In this document: positions 24,448-36,951 of the stretch, piece after piece
Layout of the letters: each line of letters starts with the position of its first letter
How positions within the stretch are numbered: the stretch's first letter is position 1
Origin: Fistularia commersonii
Lineage: Eukaryota > Chordata > Actinopteri > Syngnathiformes > Fistulariidae
Reading direction: 5' to 3'
Assembly: GCA_037954325.1 (NCBI GenBank)
Contig: JBBMNZ010000003.1
Coordinates: 2,653,465 to 2,717,464, forward strand
DNA length: 64,000 nucleotides
Program-made: the position numbers and the translations under genes
Notes under the pieces: generated by a model
Database searches by the model: none
What the model saw: only the letters and a program-made list of their open reading frames with translations
What the model was told of the DNA's origin: nothing

Positions 24448-27400
24448 CCTGTCAAGTCACTTAAGTCACTAATTCCTGTGCAGTTCTTATGTCTTATGAA
24501 ACAAAGCTTGGGGTAACTGCAAATTAAATATATTTGTATATATATATATATATAACTCCAGCCAATGTTCATGGTGTGGTAAAAATATAACATTTAGATA
24601 AACTTCTATAAATATCTACTGAAGTAGCTGCCAAAACTGTTAATCCTGGAAACGGGATTTTACCGAGTATCAATGCTTCCTTGCATCTAATTGGTTTCAT
24701 TCAAGAATCCTTTCCAGTAAAAATGTACAAAAACTGCTTTGTATTTTGTGGCCTCGGGCTTGTTGTTTTTATTTCTTCGATCCGGTGACTTCCAAAGCAT
24801 TGCATTGCATCAATACTGAAAGTGTGTTTGAACACCGCTGTGGTGCGTCAAGGAAACACAAGCTGAACGCAAGAAGAAAGCAGATAGAAATCAAAAAAAA
24901 AAAAAAAAAAAAAAAATCAGATATAGTTCCTGGGAGTCGAGACGCCAAAAAATAAACAGTCCGAAAATAGTAACGTGAATTTATCTAACATGACCGTGGA
25001 ATACATGATATTTTACAGAAAATATCAGATTTACAGTTAAATTCATTCAGTTTGACTTTGTAAACCGACTTCAGCTGCAATTTTTTTACAAATAGATCAC
25101 CCTCATATACATCCAAATATGATAAATCAAAGTATACTAACTGTGTATTGTTCATTTGTTTATATGTATATATATATAATTTCAGGGTTTCTTTTAATCC
25201 AACTAGGAATGGCGTGGTTCAGGAGGTCCGAGCGAACATTTTTTATTTGATTTTAATGCTAAAAATTAGAAGATGATGATCAGATCACAGCAATGCCATA
25301 ATAACTGCGATAATGTTACATATAAAAATTAAATGAATCAATGTTGCAAACGTGGGTAATGTATAAATTTGTACATAAATATAGGTCACACTTTAATTTA
25401 TGATTCTATGATTTATGATTAATTTATGATTCTTTCCAATCAGGTAAACTCCTCACAGTGATGTGCGTATATGTAATAATTATACTTTACAACCATTGCA
25501 AGTTGATGTGCCACAGCATGTTTATAATAGCATGGAGCGATAATTTGCATTAACTATTTGGAGATGTTACAAACGTGAAAAGCATCACCATCCCATAATT
25601 ATACCACAAAATAAATAATTTTTATACTGATTATTTCCAATAAATGTTACTTTGAGAACAAGCAGTAGTAGGACGCAATACAATAAGAAATCGTTCATTC
25701 ATTCATTCATTTAATGTCACAATCATTTACATTATATATCACAGATATAATTAGTGGTTGTTTCAGGAATGTCTAATTTAGCACTTCTATGATGTCATTT
25801 TTTTATAAACATCAGTCATGGTGTTCTTAGATCCTACAAAGTAGTACTGAGAAAGTACTAACACACATGATTTCTTTTTATACAAAAGAAAAGTCTGATG
25901 TTCTGCTTAACATTAATCAGCTGGAAATTAGCTGATTAGCATCACTAGTGTGATTTAAAAAAAAAAGTCTCTCAATAATGTCTTCTGAACATATTCATAG
26001 TTTTTATAATCTTGATTTCTGACGCAAAACAGCTTCTGCCCAAAAGCGTAACATGAAACGTCTCGACTCGCTGTGCATTGATGAGGAACATCAGGAAAGT
26101 CTGGATGATGATTTTTAGCAAATTGCCTTCTTGTTCAAGCCCTGATAACTGGGAAATATAGAATTATCTGACATGTTTTTAAAAATTTCCCCTTTGAATC
26201 GTCTAAATGCCATGATTATGTTGTGAAGCAGTTAAACAGATGTTGTGGTTTATTTATAACCTTTTACAATTTGCAATCCTATAATGAAGAGACTAATAGG
26301 ACCCAGGGTAGATTAAATTTTATAAGGATGTTTTCAGGGTGGCTGAACATTAACAATAGTTTTAAGCTCCACGGCTTGGAAAAAGTTAATTCTTACTTAG
26401 CTTTCATTCAATACAATTTTCATTTACTAAAGTTTATGTTCCTTTTTAAGATGCATCCATGAGATGTAGCTGCTGCGAAAAAACCCTGATTTTAACATAA
26501 ACAGATCTTTGACTTTACATGGATTGCAACATTTAATAGGAATTGAATAATGGTTGCTACATTTAGTGGAAACCCTGGCATATAACCAGGTGAAACGATG
26601 ATTTCATTCATATAATTCACTTTCAAGCAGAAACGAAGGCTCAAATATGATTTATAAATGTTTTTATCGTTGTTGCAACTGCTCTGAAAATAATTAAATG
26701 CTCAATGATGGTCCGAGAAGAACAAGTTGTCAAGTAAAGTGGACACATTTCGATAATCGAGAAGACTTGATGACTACTTAGACTATTCAAAATATGATGT
26801 CCCTGTCTCTTATCTGCATTTTAATATAGTCTTTGTGTGAGAAAAAAAAATAAAATTTCTTTGAGTAGTTAGTGTACACAGGGGTTAGTGTCCATTTTAG
26901 TCACAAAGAACCGCCCACTTCCAGATTATCTCATAATGCCTCTGTGGCAGCAGCTGAGAAGAAGGACGGCCGGTGGGAGGACGTGAGGAAGAGAAGGAAA
27001 CAGTGTCAGATCAATATGAAGGAAAAAGTGTGCTAAAAATGACGTATATCACGCTTTCCATGAACTGTGAGGCATCGCAGTTGGCAAAGTTATTCAAAAT
27101 ACATTTTACTGGTGTTTGTTTTTATGTTTGGATGATTAGGACATAATGAAAAACCATTTACTAAACGTCGGCTCTTTGTTTTGGCCCCATAAATATATAC
27201 AACGGCTCAGCTAATCACAACAATTCCATAAGGAAGGAGATAAAGTTTGACAAATGAACGCGCCTTTGAATGCACAACTCGGATTTCGGCCTGGGGTCAA
27301 ATAGTTTGAGCTGGACTTGAATTTTTCTTCGATAGCGTCAATATATCAAAGAGGCAAATCGCTAGTCGATGTCCGTTCAAAGTAAAGGATGGCGAATGCG

Positions 27401-27690
27401 TCGCAAAACACCTGTGCATTTAATCAGCTTTGTTACACAATATATGTGTAAATAGAGTAGGATTTTTGATTTGCACGTTGTATTTGAGCCTCCGTTGAGC
27501 CCCGTACGATTATTTGAAAGAAAAAATGCAAAAAATACTTCTTTTTTTTTTTTCAATTCAATGCAATTCAAGAATTTTCCACTTGGGCTGCAGTATTTTG
27601 GTCAGACTAGAAGACAAGCTGCATCACTGAGACGGACCGATTGTTTGTTTCTACCCTGTTCTCCGCCTCCCTGCTACTCCCTCATCAGCC
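24448..27690. other. Intergenic DNA, nothing recognised
   Basis: AT-rich, with (AT)n near 24537-24555 and a 23-base A run near 24894-24916. Small open frames have no motifs. Confidence 0.5.
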
Positions 27691-27693
27691 AAA

Positions 27694-28015
27694 ATGTCTC
27701 AAAACAGAGAAAAGTTGATAAAGAGTGTAAAATTTTCAAAGAAAAATGGACGACGTCCTATTTATTTACAGAAACGCACGGGAAACCTTTGTGCCTGATG
27801 TGTTTGCAACAAGTTTCGGTGTTTAAGGAATATAATATTGGGCGCCACAACGAGACTCATCACGGCGAAAAATATGACAGCGTGTAAGAAAACTGAGAAG
27901 AGATAAGATCAACCAATCGCTGGCCGGTCTGAGGAAACAGCGTCCACTTTCACCCAGAGCTGAGAAATAAGTGAAGCGGCGGTAAAAGCCGGCTAACTAA
28001 TCACTAGTGAAAATG
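27694..28015 (+). pseudogene. hAT transposase N-terminus with BED finger, relic
   Basis: An ATG at 27694 followed by a one-base frameshift leads into KVDKECKIFKEKW, YLFTETHGKPLCLMC and FKEYNIGRHNETHHGEKYDS. This is the N-terminal BED-type zinc finger (CxxC then HxxxxH) of hAT transposases related to those domesticated as GTF2IRD2 and ZBED-like genes. A stop follows at 27885-27887, but the similarity continues in shifted frames (DKINQSLAGLRKQ, then a KAG-LITSE-like stretch) to about 28015. Catalytic and dimerisation regions are absent. An inactive transposon fragment; the clade assignment is by recognition of this conserved N-terminal signature. Confidence 0.8.
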
Positions 28016-30375
28016 TGCAATTTAATGTTAGTAACCGGCTTCACTATAAACGAGTATGTTTGAATTCTACTGTTCATGCAACTCCATACATTTTCAGTCT
28101 GTATTGCATGTGTTTGCATGTTTCATGGATGAAGTTTACACATTTACAGGACAGGTGAATATTTCTTCCTCACACATTTAATAACACTCTTTTTAGTTTG
28201 TAAGGTGTAAGCAGGGATTCCATTTAGATTTATATGCACGTGTGTAAATAGTTTAAAAATCCCTTTCTTTATAAGTTTTTTTTAAGTAAAGTGCATAACT
28301 ATATTTTTCAATCCCAATTACTTGTTAAAGTTTTGTGCCTTTGCACGATCAGTGGGATCTGTTGCAATGCATGCATGGGAACAATAAATGTAAATTACAT
28401 GTTTGTCTTAAGAAATATGAGGTGTTTCATGAAATGTTTTACAAAAGGATTGTTTATTAAATTCCAAGATTTTCCTCATGTCCTTGTACTTCTTTACACC
28501 AAAACAGAGGAAAGACATGATATTTTGGTTATTTATTGCTATTGGCCGCCGTGAGAAGCGAGTTTGACGCCCCAGATTTAGAGCTTTTGGTCGTGGAACC
28601 CAAAACCGCTGCTTCGAAATGTTGTTGAACAAAAAAACACCGAACCCTCAACTGCTCCCTCGATAACTCACGTTGAGCCGCTAAGAAAGATTTGTTTGCC
28701 TTATCTTCACGGGCACATGTGGAATTTAGTTTGCATACATTGGAGATAAATTTAGAATAAGGGATTTCGATGAATCTTACATGTTGTGGTGAAATGTTTG
28801 TGTGAAAAGAGTCCTCGACAGCAACGGCCTGTAAATCCTCATTTTAACCTTGTCTGTTGGCAGACGGTTGCCTGAATGATGGTCCAAAGCCTTCTTTGGA
28901 GTTTTAGGAGAAGCTCTTTTACAACACTGTTAGAAAATGTATCATTATTATTGTTTGTTTTTTTTTTTTTAATTTTTTGGTTTGATTGTTTAGTTATTAA
29001 ACAAATTCGTCCAATTTTCTCCAGTTATTATTTCAGCCCGTTTCCCAAGTCTTTCGGGGGCTGCCAACAAAAACAAAAATGATTAAATGTTTGTGCTTTT
29101 TTTTTTTTTTCTTTTTGTCTTTTTTCAGAGAAAAGGAAACAAGGATCGGGTTTCCATCCAGCTCTGTGATTAGTCCGTTTGCTGTGATTGCAGTCAATGA
29201 TCCATGTAGTTGCATTTGATATTCATTTCCTGGTAAAAGCTGCGTCGGAGCCATTGAGAGTTAACTTGGATAAAAGATAAACAAGATATTGATGCAACTT
29301 TTTCGTCGAGGCGAAGTCACGGAATGACAGTAACGTCTAATCAAGATTCATCATAGATGCAAAATCATTTGCTGCAAAGTTGCTTGAAAAAGACAAACTG
29401 TTTGTGTGAAACCATTTTTTACATCTGTATCTTTTATATCTATTTAGTTGTCTATGTTATGTTAATACATACAATTGTATTTATTTATTAAAATTAAAAC
29501 TAAACTAAATTTCAACAAAGAAACATGGATATGTGAGTAACAACAATTTTTTTTTGTTTGTTTTACAGAGGGGTTTTTTTGATCATCTGCAGACAAAATG
29601 ATTTAAATTATAGAATTCACTGATGAATAATGCTATTCACCAGTCTTTGTTACTAATAAAGATTTTTTTTTTCTTTTCTGTCTCAAATTAGTTTTTTTGA
29701 TACCAATATATTATTTCAATGTACAAACACAAAAAAAAAAAAAAAAACAAAGGAAAAAAAACTGGGATTATCCATGGAATTTCAAATGTTTTGAGTTTGA
29801 AGCACTTGAGATTGTAAACATTATTCTGTTATTGGATTACGGTTTAATAAACACTTCATTTCTGTGTTGTTGTTAAGAAGATTTAATTATTGCAGGCAAT
29901 TAAGGCACATATTCTGATACTTTTTGTGATCAGAAGAAATTAAATATTTTGGAGTATGGTTGATGCTCTATGGCAGAAAGGTGAAAAAGGATAATTAATG
30001 TCACTGATACAAAATTAATAGCAAAGATTCCCTGCAGCTTCTGAGCTTTTCATCACTTAGACAACAACTTTGCATTCAATCATATTAAAAAAGGTAAAAT
30101 GTAATCTTGACGACATGACTCTGATGGGCTGGGGATAGAATATTGTAAAAAAAAGATGTTTTGTGGTGGTGACGGTGTGTGTGTGTGTGTGTAGTCGTTA
30201 AATAAATCTGGAAATCATTGTTGTAATTTGCATTTCCTGTCATTCCTTTTCTGCCCGGGTCTGGGTTTGTTAACTATAAGAAAGCTGATGTGTTTGTTTA
30301 AAATCAGGACATTTTAAAATTAAAATTAAGACACTTTATAGTTTCACTGAGACACTTTATAGTTTATTTTTATTT
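28016..30375. other. Intergenic DNA with possible hAT end
   Basis: Mostly unrecognised AT-rich DNA. GTGAGAAGCGAGTTTGACGC followed by CCCAG at about 28549-28573 resembles a hAT right terminus and may be the far end of the transposon whose transposase relic starts at 27694. Confidence 0.4.
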
Positions 30376-30490
30376 CTAATTCTGCCTTTTTCTTTTTATT
30401 ATTTATTACTGTTATATTTTCTGTAACTCTGGCACAACAATTTCCTTCGGGATTAATAAAGTTGTTCTTATCTTATCTTATCTTATCTTT
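30376..30490 (+). repeat. LINE 3' end with (TCTTA)n tail
   Basis: CTGGCACAACAATTTCC, TTCGGGATTAATAAAG, then a (TTATC)n terminal repeat: the 3' terminus of a fish non-LTR element, sense orientation. Antisense relatives lie at 17503-17670 and 38455-38620. Confidence 0.75.
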
Positions 30491-31941
30491 ATGTCTCCAA
30501 AAAGAATTGCTGCAGTTGTAAAAAAAACTCCACAGTAAAACACTTAAAAGCAGGTGATCACTGTTTATTTTATTTTTTTTGTGACCAGAATTTCTTCCCA
30601 CCTTGTCTTTTCATGGTGAATTCCCAATAATCTGCAATGTCCGTTAAATAAATACTCACAAATATTAATATTCAGTATTAAACAAGTAATACAGGGAGTG
30701 AAGGGTTATATGGGGGATGTTGCAAGTAGTATCTGTACAATATTTAGGTAATTTCATTTATGTTAAAGGGAGCCCTCCTTGGGAATAAACTGCAACTGAA
30801 AATGTAAAAATGCATGAACTCCTTAGATAAATACACAGAGGAAGTAATGGAATAAATAATTTTATATTCATGACATATCTCCTGAAAAGTGAGGTCTATG
30901 GATTTGGACCTCTAATGGGAAATTTAAAAAAAATTAAAAAAAAATTATAAATATAAAAAATATTAAATTATATTAAATTATATTAAATTATAAAAATTAT
31001 AAAAAATGATAAAAATTATAAAAAATTATAAAAAATTAAAAACTGACATCGGCAAAAAGGAATTCTGGCCCGTCTCATTAAAGCTGACATTTAAAACGAG
31101 TGGAATTCACACAGCGGCCGCGCACTTTTCGTCGCTCACCTGAAAAATGGCGCGTCATGGGGAAATTACTCCTCTCTTGATTGAAAATGTAAAATTGTTT
31201 CCAACCGTTCACTCGGGGAAATTTTCTCAATTTACCTGCAGCGTGTTTTTGGAAAAAATCCTCAAAAACCCAGGGGTGAAACCCAAAAGTTCCTTTATGT
31301 TTATGTTTACACTAAAGCTATTTTCGTCATATGCAGGTGCAGTATTTTAGGATCAACCCATAATCTCATTATCCATTCTGTTTGCAGAAGGTCACATGTA
31401 TTCACCAGCAGAAGCTCGCTTTTGACAGGTTGGGAAAATCATACATACAAAATTTGGTCAAGTAATTATTTCTGAACCCCTGCTTTTGTAGCTATTTTGA
31501 TTACGTGTTTATTTTTTAATTTTTTTTCCACTTTCTGTGACTCTGACGCTCGCTTCACACTGCTCACCAGGCCCTTTAGTCCCCGCTGGGATGAATCTGG
31601 TTGTTGATGCTTTTCTTTACAATCGTTTTCAATTAAAAAAAGTTCATTTTTTTTGTACCAAACAAGTTAAAACATCTTCTAATTATGTTTACTCCCTCAT
31701 TGGTTTACGGCTCGATGGGCTCGGTACTCGCGTGTCTCTCCAAAAGATTGATTTCCTCGACGAAGGAGGGCAAAATATCCTTAAAGCTCAAGTTGATTTT
31801 AGGTTTTTAGATGTAATTTAATTAAATTGATTGATTTATTGGATTAGCACAATGGACTTTACCAACACAATATGCTGCACCACTTGTACAGAAACATTGT
31901 TTTTTAATTCTATTCATCAAATCTTGCTTCACCTATGAAAT

Positions 31942-31945
<4 letters not shown>
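30491..31945. other. Intergenic DNA with AT-rich tracts
   Basis: An imperfect AAATTATA-type tract occupies about 30925-31045. Two open frames (31147-31350 and 31537-31821) lack recognisable motifs and are not claimed as genes. Confidence 0.5.

Positions 31946-31994
<49 letters not shown>
31946..31994. repeat. (GT)n microsatellite
   Basis: About 24 uninterrupted TG units. Confidence 0.97.
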
Positions 31995-31997
<3 letters not shown>

Positions 31998-32834
31998 TCA
32001 TACCATTATCATAAGATCTTAAGCATGACAGTGTTGAATAGTAAGAATACTGTTTTATTAGAAACAATTTGTTTATTGTTGTTTGAGAGAGGGTTGTGTT
32101 TCAATATCAGGCTCAATCACGTCATTTTATTAAATCTAAAATTTTATTTTTTTGCGACTTTGTCTCCAATCCACCGCTGTTAACATGTAATAAAATCTGT
32201 GCTTTTCTGGCTAAATTAGCCACGCCTGAATGTCGTGCTCACTGAGCCTTCCAGAGTTTATCAATTTGATTCACTTTGCTGCATATTAGTTCGTAATCAT
32301 GTGGTCGTCATTTTAAGATTATATGTTATAGTTTTATGCCTATTATTACAGAACCAATGGTGCGTTTAGATGTAGGTTTCAGTCATAAATGCAAATATAA
32401 AGTGGCACTCCAAGAACTATTGGGGGATGAAGATACAGTTGAAACACATTTGGTGAGCAATCTTTTTTTTTCCATATTCTATATCCTTTCTTTTGTGTGT
32501 GTGTGTGTGTGTGTTTCGTCAATTTTCGTTACTGGTTTTATAAAAGCAGATAAGTTGCGGACTGAAATTTTATAACCACAGAATATATCTGTACGGGTCT
32601 TTGGATAAACACAATTAAGCGCCGTAATTAGTCCGAGATAATGCTTTTTTTCCGCAGTTTTTTTTCTCGTTCCTGTTAAGGAAATGTAATGTAAAGTATG
32701 TTTTTTTCTATTTCTTTGACCACTTGTTGGTAGAAAATAACTTTTCACAGGTGCTTGTTATGTTTGCCGCTGACAAAAACAAGTTCCTTGAATAAAGAAA
32801 GGCGAGAAGACATATATTTTTTTTTTCTTTTTTT
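31995..32834. other. Intergenic DNA, nothing recognised
   Basis: Contains a second short (GT)n run near 32494-32513. Confidence 0.5.
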
Positions 32835-33056
32835 GTTTTATTTTTTCTTGTTTTTGTCATTCCATTCTCATCCTGTTTATTTTCCTCCTTTTTGTCGTCA
32901 TTCTGTTATCTGGTCCTATCCTTGTTATTGTCTCCGTCCTTTTAATTGTCTATTCTATTTCCATTTATATTCAAATTTATTGCTGTTGTTATTGTTGCGC
33001 TGCTGTGACAAATGAATTTCCCCTATGGGGATCAAGAAAGTATTATCTTATCTTAA
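32835..33056 (+). repeat. L2-like LINE 3' end
   Basis: T-rich sequence ending GCTGCTGTGACAAATG, AATTTCCCCTATGGGGATC, AAGAAAG, (TTATC)n. Related in layout to 4540-4870. Confidence 0.7.
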
Positions 33057-33915
33057 TTAACTCTTACACATAATAAAATGTGTGAGCCTCCAAAGATCCT
33101 TGTAATAGACGGCCTAAAAAGAATATAGACATCAGGGGATGTTCAGAAATGTATTTTGCATTTTAATAACGTGGCGATGTATGAGTAAATGACATATAAT
33201 TTGGGTAAGAATTAGAACATTCATTAGAATATGAAAGTAAGGTGACCAGCACCGCAATATTTCAAATAATGTCTTTATTTGTGTTTTATGTCCCCTTTTC
33301 GACCTCAGTGAAACATTTATTTTCGCGTCTCTTTTACAAGCTCCCATGTTACTGCACTGAGAGCTTCTTTATAAAGTCAAAACAAAGAAAACATGAATAT
33401 TTAATGTAAACTAACTGTTTGCCGCGAAGTAAATGCAACTCACAATCAGCGTCAGGTCAAACAGCTCATTCCATGCGGAGCCATTTCTATTTTTCCCCAT
33501 TGACGAATTAGAATCCAAAGGTTGTTGCGGGCCGAACGCCTGCTCGCGGTTTGTCCGAGTGTGTGTTTGTGTGTGTTAACAGTGAGAGGGTTTATCGTAA
33601 TCCATACGATGGATGTCGGAGCCACTGATTTCAATCTGGTAATTTCACACTCAAACGGATGCCCGCTATGCTAGAACTGAGCGATTCCTCCTGGTATTTG
33701 CCTCTGGAGCTGCTCTTCCTCTCTGACTTGGAATGCGGTTTGTAGTTTTTGAGTGTGTTTCGCTTTAAATTTAGGTAAATTTACAAGCGTTCCACAGAGA
33801 CCCTACAATGGAAGCTACAATGAAATAAATGCTGACATTTACAGTTAATGGAAATATGTTGAGATGTAGTCTTTCCCTGTGTTAGTGATCCTTATTGAAA
33901 AAGGGATTGTTAAAT
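33057..33915. other. Intergenic DNA, nothing recognised
   Basis: No supported gene. Confidence 0.5.
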
Positions 33916-34225
33916 GTTTCCCTTTTTTTAGGATGGCAAAAATAGGTTTGTTTTTTTTTTTTTTTACATATTTTTAGACTATGAATGTTTTTCTTGATGG
34001 TAGGAGAGTGTTCTCCAAATTATGCAAGTATGGAGGTAAAGTCTGCAGAGATTTTTTTTTTTTTTATATATATATATAACACTAGTATTCCACAGATTAT
34101 TTTATAACACAAATATTCCAGATATTTTTTTAACACTAATATTCCAGGGATTTTTTTTATAACACAGATTTTTTTTTCTTCCTTTTTTTTTTTTTTTTAA
34201 TAACACTAATATTCCAACTTGCTTA
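33916..34225 (+). repeat. Dispersed repeat with ATTCCAGA minisatellite, copy 1
   Basis: Begins GTTTCCC..TTTTTTTAGGATGGC and runs through AATTATGCAAG, GGAGGTAAAGTCTGCAGAGA and four to five T-rich units carrying AACACTAATATTCCA. The same order of segments occurs at 36026-36235, which lacks a stretch of about 30 bases found here. Family unknown. Confidence 0.7.
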
Positions 34226-35939
34226 AAAATTCTTTCAAACGACATCTTGAATCTGGTGTTATATATAGCGATAGATAGCCATCCATTAGTTGCTTTAATT
34301 AAGTATTCTTGTCTTTCAGAAAAAAAAGAAAATCTATAAAGTGATATGTAATGTAAACCCACATAATCTGACAGTTTATTATGATTCTTTTCCATATTGT
34401 TAGAATGAGCTGATTAGCTTTTGGGTATTTCAAGTCAAGAAAAAAGTACAAGCATTCAAAGAGAGATAAATTCAATGACCACTCAGAACATTTTGCTTAC
34501 AGGAAAAGTGGTGAAGAAAACTTCAAATAAAATCCCGGATACATACAATTTTGCTCGTGATTGGGGCATTAAAATAAAGTTGTTTCTTGGAAGAGACAAC
34601 CGATTTTTAGGAGTCCAAACAAACAGCTACATATGTGTCTCACTTGTGAATATTTAGTTGCTTTTCTTGGATTTTTTTTTTTTTTTGAGAAATGTACTAA
34701 AATATACAGGGACATGAATCCCACGGTGAACAATATTGAAATTTCAAGTGTCTATTCAAATTCCAGTGTAATTTTGTCCTCATATTTAACCTTTTCTTGA
34801 GATCCGTGACATTTGGAATATCACCTGCATCCAAAACGTTTTCTGCAGTGACAAGAGAACCGTTATAATTAGGCGTAAAGAAAGCTTCCGGAGCTAATGA
34901 GAATATGATGGTTTTCTTTTTTTTTTTTTGGCTACAATATTCGCTCAATTTTCAACGTACCTCACTTTTGTTTTCCTTCACCTAGTTGTCCTTACTCCCA
35001 ATCCTCCACTCCACCAGTTAACTCCAACCTCCCATCTCCAATGCACTGCCCTCTTCTGTTTATCCCATGAGACATTATGATCTCATATGCAGGCAAACTC
35101 AGCTGGCTGTAAAAAGCAGAGGACGGACGGGCAGGCAGACACAAAGTCTGGGGGGTGCAGATGAAGCTAAATCTCACTGTAATGTAAAATAGAAGCCGCA
35201 ACATTTTATTGCCTGGTATCTGATCTATGGATTGAAAAGTTTGGTGGTGATTTACGGGCTGAAGGGCGTGTGGTCCCTCCACATTTTGTGGTGTTCTACA
35301 GAAATTTTCGTGCAAGTGTTGCACTTATGGGTCCCGTATTGTATTTTTGGTAATATATCCCACATGTTTTATATGCTTTAAAGGTTAAATGAGTGTTTGT
35401 ACGTACGTACACGCGCATGTGTGTGTGTAACAACTGAATTACTATAATGAAAATGTTATGGCAAATGGGGGATGAAAGCTTTCAGGGACACTTGATCAAC
35501 TCACTGGAAAATGTGCATACGTTGCTTTGTACGATCCCCACTAAGGCCATCCTGAGAGCCAAACTCATTTTCACCACAACAACAGAGATCCAATAAAAGC
35601 CTGTCGACAAGAAAAAAAAAACAAAAAAAAAAAAAACAAAGTGTATCGACAATCGAACCCTATGAAGAAAAAGAATTGATAGAAGCATCACAGAGATGTT
35701 AGTCAACAACCCAAGCTGGCTGCAAAAGTGGTGAGCACTTGTATTAGTAGAAAAAAGCAATTTTATTGCTGAATATAGTTTCATGTGACTGGACGATTGG
35801 ACAGACAAAACCCTGAGCTGCCTGGATTGGAACAGAGGCAACCAGTGGTTCTCATGGAGATACTGGAAAGCTTGGAAGTGGACAATATTGACTGGACACC
35901 AATGGACCATCATCAAGAACTCAAAGGACAATCCATAGT
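34226..35939. other. Intergenic DNA; part is host sequence of an RTE insertion
   Basis: No gene recognised. The right-hand end (from about 35780) continues on the other side of the RTE insertion at 36952. Confidence 0.5.
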
Positions 35940-35955
35940 AATGATACTGGAATAT
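35940..35955. repeat. Target-site duplication of RTE insertion, left copy
   Basis: AATGATACTGGAATAT, identical to 36936-36951. Confidence 0.9.
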
Positions 35956-36025
35956 TGTTTGCAGACGACATTGTGATCTGTAGTGAGAGCAGAGAACGGG
36001 TTGAGGAAACTTTGGGTAATTTTTT

Positions 36026-36235
36026 GTTTCCCTTTTTTTAGGATGGCAAAAATACTTTTTTTTTTTTTTTTACATATTTTTAAACTATGAATCCAAATTA
36101 TGCAAGTTTGGAGGTAAAGTCTGCAGAGATATTTTTTTTCATTTTTTTTTTTTTTTTTATAACATTAGTATTCCAGAGATTTTTTTTTAAATAACACTAA
36201 TATTCCAGATTTTTTTTTTTTTTTAAATAACTGTA
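36026..36235 (+). repeat. Dispersed repeat with ATTCCAGA minisatellite, copy 2
   Basis: Same block order as 33916-34225, with a deletion between ACTATGAAT and CCAAATTATGC. It sits inside the RTE insertion, replacing part of the normal RTE body. Confidence 0.7.
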
Positions 36236-36273
36236 ATAGAGGTGGATACGGAGAATAGGGTTAGATGGAGAAG

Positions 36274-36868
36274 GTTTGTTGAGCCGCATTTTGTAATAAC
36301 AGTGCATTTTGTAACAAATTGCCCCAACGCATTTTGTTATAAATTTTGCCGCATAATGTAATAAGTTATTACATTTTGAGAAGATTATTACAAAATGCAC
36401 TTGCAACTTTTTTATTCTCTAGGAAATGTAATAACATGGAATTTATAGAAAATTCTCTGTTAATGCAACCTTTGAATAGTGCACTGATAGTAATTGCTAA
36501 GTCCTGCTACTAGGCTAATACAGTGATACTAATAATAGGCCTAGCTTTTACAAATACTTTGAAGTAAAATAAAATACAATTAACAAACAAATTAACTATG
36601 CTTTAGAATTGCTATTACATAATGATCCATGTTATTACATTTCCTATAGAATGAAAAAGGTTGCAAGTGCAATGTTTTTGCAATAATCTTTTTGTAATAA
36701 TCTTCTCAATATGTAATAACTTATTACATAATGCGGCAAAATTTATTACGAAATGCGTTGGGGCAGTTTATTACAAAATGGGGCTTTATTACAAAATGAA
36801 ATGAAAAAGTTATTACATTTTGGACGTTTATTTCAAAATGCATCGTTATTACAAAATGCATCTCAACA
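36274..36868. mobile_element. Large palindromic MITE-like element
   Basis: Outer ends TTGTTGAG and CTCAACAA are inverted repeats. The arms, about 165-240 bases each, share long inverted blocks including GCATTTTGTAATAAC, CCCCAACGCATTTTGT, GCCGCATAATGTAATAAG and TGTAATAACATGG. About 190 unrelated bases form the centre (near 36438-36625). GGTT flanks both ends (36270-36273 and 36869-36872) and may be a 4-bp target duplication. It interrupts the RTE 3' tail. Superfamily not assigned and no coding capacity. Confidence 0.75.
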
Positions 36869-36935
36869 AGGTTGCTTCGCTGTGGCGACTCCTGAAGGGA
36901 AAAGCCAAAAGGAGTAGAAGAAAAAGTAGAAGAAG

Positions 36936-36951
36936 AATGATACTGGAATAT
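36936..36951. repeat. Target-site duplication of RTE insertion, right copy
   Basis: Exact copy of the 16 bases at 35940-35955. Confidence 0.9.

Larger units (their letters stand above)
35956..36935 (+). mobile_element. 5'-truncated RTE LINE with nested insertions
   Basis: The left end translates from its first bases as FADDIVICSESRERVEETLG, the reverse-transcriptase catalytic box of RTE elements; everything upstream is missing, as is usual for target-primed reverse transcription. The right end is the RTE 3' terminus (AATAGGGTTAGATGGAG at about 36254, then CTGTGGCGACTCC, TGAAGGGAAAAGCC, then an AGAAG-rich tail to 36935). A perfect 16-bp duplication flanks it. Between these ends lie a T-rich repeat (36026-36235) and a large palindromic element (about 36274-36868) that splits the tail. 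No coding capacity remains. Confidence 0.85.

Noticed and set aside
31147..31350. Possible small gene starting ATGGCGCGTCATGGGG
   Set aside because: Reasonable start context, but no motif, no donor site I would defend and no similarity recognised.
35482..35931. 149-codon minus-strand frame
   Set aside because: No recognisable motif and composition of random AT-rich sequence; it also runs into the host of the RTE insertion.
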